Source: Polyangia bacterium
Lineage (GTDB): Bacteria > Myxococcota_A > Polyangia > Polyangiales > Sandaracinaceae
Direction of reading: 5' to 3'
Length of the DNA stretch: 63,207 bases
Assembly: GCA_030426845.1 (NCBI GenBank)
Contig: JAUHXR010000012.1
Coordinates: forward strand, 1-63,207
Shown: in pieces, positions 60,779 to 63,207 of the stretch
Layout: each line of letters starts with the position of its first letter
How positions within the stretch are numbered: position 1 is the first letter of the stretch
Notes under the pieces: model-generated
The model's database searches: none
What the model saw: only the letters and a program-made list of their open reading frames with translations
Told to the model about the DNA's origin: nothing
Position numbers and translations under genes: made by a program

Positions 60779-61258
60779 TCACAGCGCGCACCGGAGGATC
60801 ACCATGTCGTTCTCCGCCGGCTCGAGCGCGTAGCCGCGCGACTCGAAGAGGCGAATCAGCTTCTCGTTGTCGCGGTCGGTGTAGGTCGCGGACGCGACGA
60901 GCCCCCGGCCGCGCATCCAGGCCTCGCCGCGATCGAGGAGCGCGCGCGCCACCCCGAGCCGGCGAGACGCGGGGTCGACGTACGTCGTCGCGAACAGGCC
61001 AAAGCGCGCGCCGGCCTCGTCGACCTCCTCGCGCACGATCGTGTGGCCGAGCCGGGCGTCGCCCGCGAGGGCGAGGAACACCGCCGCGTCCGGGCGGAGG
61101 TGCTGGCGCACGCGACCCTCGAGCCACTCGCGGGTGTACATCGCCCCGCCGCGCGCCTCCCCCAGCACCTCCACGAGGGTCGCGCGCATCCGCGCGGCGA
61201 CCTCCGCCACCGCCGCCTCGTCGTCGCCGGCCAGGGCCTCTACCCGCAGCGCGTCCAC
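60779..61258 (-). CDS. GNAT-family N-acetyltransferase
   Basis: 159 residues from a GTG. The acetyl-CoA-binding core is YVDPASRRLGVARALLDRGEAW, a variant of the Q/RxxGxG/A loop, followed by ATYTDRDNEKLIRLFESRGY (motif B). The start of the protein (residues ~15-60, AARMRATLVEVLGEARGGAMYT) is helical. The substrate cannot be judged. The gene converges on the MATE gene with a 16-base gap and is divergent from the next secreted protein, with 126 bases between. Confidence 0.85.
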   Translation of the reverse strand: MDALRVEALAGDDEAAVAEVAARMRATLVEVLGEARGGAMYTREWLEGRVRQHLRPDAAVFLALAGDARLGHTIVREEVDEAGARFGLFATTYVDPASRRLGVARALLDRGEAWMRGRGLVASATYTDRDNEKLIRLFESRGYALEPAENDMVILRCAL

Positions 61259-61384
61259 GCGGCGGTCATGGGGTCGTCTCCGCCGCTCGACCAGCCGCGC
61301 TCGACCCGGTCACGGACGGCGCCCTCGCGGCTACGTTCTCCGGGGCGCCAAGGACCCGGGCCCCGCCGCCGTCGAAGGAACCGC

Positions 61385-62365
61385 ATGAGTCGCCTCCCGT
61401 CCCCCTCGCCCCTCCGCTCGGTCGCCGCCCTCGCGCTCGCGCTCGCGGTGGCCCTTCCGCTCGCGTTCCCGTTGGGCTCGGCCCAGGCGCGACGCCGGCC
61501 CCCGCCCGACCCGGCGCCGGTCCCCATCCCGGTCCAGCACGACCTCATCGCCCACGAGTGGGGCGTCTGGGTGCTCGAGGGCGGTCGGCAGGTGGCCCTC
61601 GCCGAGCTGGCCGCCGAGGTGCCACCGTTCGTCCACCGCGCGCCCGCGGTTGGCCCGGCCCCGCCGCTCCACCACCGCCCGCCCGCGGTGTCCCGCAAGC
61701 CGGTTCTCTTCCTCTACGCCACCGGGCAGATGCAGGTCCGGGTGCAGGTCGGATTCACCGGCGGCACGCCGAGGCTCCACTACCCCGCGGCTCAGGCGGT
61801 CGCGGGCCCGACCGGGGGCGGCCTCCACTGGGACCTCCGGGTGAGCCCGAACCTCGAGCGCTCCCCCGCCCCGGTGGTGGCCGGCCACTTCTGGCACGAC
61901 CTGCGCGCGGCCGGGGCGAGCTACGTCACGGCGGTCGACGGGACGACCGAGCGGTTCCTCTTCTACGACGGCCCGGTCGCCTTCGAGCCGTCGTTCCTCG
62001 TGCAGCACCGCCCCGGCGGCGCGCAGGTCTCGCCGACCTCCACCGAGCGCGTCGTCTACCTGATCGAGGGCGATCGATTCGTGGAGGCGGAGGTCGACCC
62101 GAACACCCACGCCTCGCGGGCCTTGCTGCAGGGCGACATGGAGGCGCTGCGGACGCGCCTCGCGGCCGAGGCCATGGCGCGCGGCCTCACCAGCGGGGAG
62201 ACCACCGCCCTCCTCGACACCTGGCGCGACGAGCTCTTCGCGCCGGGCCGGCGCCGCGCGGTCTACTTCGTCCCGCGCGAGGCCTACGACCGGATGCTCC
62301 CCCTCGCGATCACCCCGGCCCCGAGCGCGCTCGTGCGGGTCGGCCTGGTGATCGACCGCGGCTGA
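61385..62365 (+). CDS. secreted protein of unknown function
   Basis: About 326 residues from the ATG at 61385; the frame is open upstream but overlaps the divergent GNAT gene there. A long signal peptide (SVAALALALAVALPLAFPL, ending SAQA) precedes an Arg/Pro-rich linker. The mature part starts HDLIAHEWGVWVLEGG and has VLFLYATGQMQVRV and FLFYDGPVAFEPSFLV. The AHEWG motif looks conserved, but I cannot name a family. The C-terminal half is charged and helical (LAAEAMARGLTSGETTALLD). No membrane segment follows the signal. It ends 18 bases before the eIF1-like gene and may be co-transcribed with it. Confidence 0.72.
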   Translation: MSRLPSPSPLRSVAALALALAVALPLAFPLGSAQARRRPPPDPAPVPIPVQHDLIAHEWGVWVLEGGRQVALAELAAEVPPFVHRAPAVGPAPPLHHRPPAVSRKPVLFLYATGQMQVRVQVGFTGGTPRLHYPAAQAVAGPTGGGLHWDLRVSPNLERSPAPVVAGHFWHDLRAAGASYVTAVDGTTERFLFYDGPVAFEPSFLVQHRPGGAQVSPTSTERVVYLIEGDRFVEAEVDPNTHASRALLQGDMEALRTRLAAEAMARGLTSGETTALLDTWRDELFAPGRRRAVYFVPREAYDRMLPLAITPAPSALVRVGLVIDRG

Positions 62366-62383
62366 ACGCGCTACCCTCGGCGC

Positions 62384-62770
62384 GTGGGCAAGAAGCGCCG
62401 CGATCCGGTCGACGTCACCCCCTCGGGCGAGCTGACCCACAGCCCGTTCGCGGCCCTGCTCGGGGCGGACCTGCCGCCGGGCCCGGCCGCCCCCGAGGCG
62501 CCGCCCGAGGAGGCCCCCGCCGCCGACGGCGCCCGCTTCCTCGCCAAGGTCGTCGTGCGCCGCGAGCGCAAGGGCCGCGGCGGCAAGACCGTCACCCGCG
62601 TCAGCGGCGTCACCGAGCCCCATCGAGAGCCGGTCGCCCTCGCGCTCAAGCGGGCGCTCGGCTGCGCGGCGAGCGTGGAGGGCGAAGACGTGATCCTCGG
62701 CGGCGACCTCGTCGATCGCGCCGCCGAGTGGATCGCCGGCGAGGGCGCGCGCCGTGTGGTCCGCGGCTGA
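62384..62770 (+). CDS. SUI1/eIF1-like (YciH-type) translation factor
   Basis: 128 residues from a GTG. A disordered Pro/Ala-rich N-terminus (~45 residues) is followed by the SUI1 fold: KVVVRRERKGRGGKTVTRV, LALKRALGCAASVEGEDV and ILGGDLVDRAAEWIAGEGA. YciH-like proteins bind the 30S subunit near the P site and affect start-codon choice; this is the likely role here. Intact and of normal size for bacterial forms. A neighbour convergent on it (22-base gap) encodes a cut-off protein. Confidence 0.85.
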   Translation: MGKKRRDPVDVTPSGELTHSPFAALLGADLPPGPAAPEAPPEEAPAADGARFLAKVVVRRERKGRGGKTVTRVSGVTEPHREPVALALKRALGCAASVEGEDVILGGDLVDRAAEWIAGEGARRVVRG

Positions 62771-62791
62771 TCGTTGCGGCTCCGTCGGGCC

Positions 62792-63207
62792 TCAGCGCGG
62801 GTCCACCGCCGCGCTCGCGGCCGCGCAGCGCGCGTCGTCCGGCGCGCCCGCCAGCCATCCGTAGACGCAGCGGTAGGCGTCGTCGTCCCGGCTCTCCCAG
62901 ACGTCGCCTCCCACGTGAGGCAGCCCGCCGGCCGCCTCCGCGAGCGGCTTGAGCAGCGCGACGTGCGCGTCGATCGCGGACGGCGCAGGATCGATCCCGA
63001 GGAACGCCTGCGCGTTGAGCGCGGCCTCCTCCGCCGTGAGCTCCTCGCCCCGCAGCTCCGCGCGCAGCCGCAGGCCATCTCGCGCGTAGAGGCGCAGCGG
63101 GCGGCCCGGGTCGCCGTGGCAGTCGAGGCTCCCGCAGCCGTAGCCCACCACCACCTGGACGTGGGCCTCGTAGTAGGCCGCGTCGGCCATCGGCAGCGGG
63201 TCCGTCT
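62792..63207 (-). CDS. C-terminal part of a probable envelope protein with a Cx4CH site
   Basis: The reading frame stays open to the right edge (TDPLP precedes the Met at 63190), so this is probably the end of a longer gene whose signal peptide lies outside. CGSLDCHGDPGRPLRLYAR has two Cys and a His in a Cx4CH pattern, which can hold haem but is not the classical CxxCH. The rest is helical with LRGEELTAEEAALNAQAFLG and a Cys near RCVYGW and ARCAA. A start at the internal ATG cannot be excluded. Function unknown. Confidence 0.6.
   Translation of the reverse strand, partial: TDPLPMADAAYYEAHVQVVVGYGCGSLDCHGDPGRPLRLYARDGLRLRAELRGEELTAEEAALNAQAFLGIDPAPSAIDAHVALLKPLAEAAGGLPHVGGDVWESRDDDAYRCVYGWLAGAPDDARCAAASAAVDPR

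Overview
The window looks like a chromosomal segment from a Myxococcota bacterium, probably of the Polyangiales/Sandaracinus type. This is inferred from very high GC with strongly G/C-biased third positions, many lipoproteins with Asp-Ala-Gly-Pro spacers after the lipobox, a DUF2330 protein, a myxobacterial cysteine-rich-repeat lipoprotein, an ECF sigma factor joined to a Ser/Thr kinase, and a type I polyketide synthase. I could run no searches, so family names rest on motifs read in the sequence. No tRNA, rRNA, CRISPR array, insertion sequence or phage gene was seen, and no gene-free stretch exceeds 300 bases.

Layout. 0-5 kb, minus strand: a ring-opening dioxygenase fragment, a di-haem lipoprotein, a Wzx-type flippase, a zinc-ribbon membrane protein and an S41 peptidase. 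5.1-8.3 kb: ECF sigma factor and a membrane kinase with a beta-propeller. 8.4-13.9 kb: a sulfatase-superfamily membrane enzyme and a large Cys/Gly-rich lipoprotein. 14-20 kb, minus strand: a glycosyltransferase, a membrane protein, a metallo-beta-lactamase lipoprotein, an AlkA-like glycosylase and a metzincin lipoprotein. 20-23 kb: tmcA between two zinc-ribbon genes. 23-31 kb: a 2173-residue polyketide synthase and a KamA-like radical SAM enzyme. 31-33 kb: DUF2330.

33-47.3 kb is a surface-glycan region: a CDP-paratose-epimerase-like enzyme, a methyltransferase/glycosyltransferase fusion, two methyltransferases and a GT-C membrane protein, two GT2 enzymes coupled to an oxidoreductase/epimerase fusion, and a WcaJ-type initiating sugar transferase paired with a truncated Hsp70. 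With the flippase at 0.7-2.2 kb and the GT4 enzyme at 14 kb these could serve a Wzx-type pathway, but no clear polymerase or outer-membrane export gene is present.

47-54 kb holds secreted proteins (an esterase/extensin-like fusion, a vWA lipoprotein, an esterase lipoprotein, an L,D-transpeptidase). 54.4-56.6 kb encodes a P1B-ATPase homologue that has lost its main catalytic motifs. 56.7-60.8 kb is an argH-lysA-MATE operon. The window ends with a GNAT acetyltransferase, a secreted protein of unknown function, an eIF1/YciH-like protein and a cut-off cysteine-bearing protein. Seven gene pairs overlap by 4 bases (six GTGA, one ATGA), so translational coupling is a recurrent theme. The most distinctive items are the catalytically dead P-type ATPase, the sigma/kinase pair, the KR-before-DH polyketide synthase and several domain fusions in the glycan and envelope genes.
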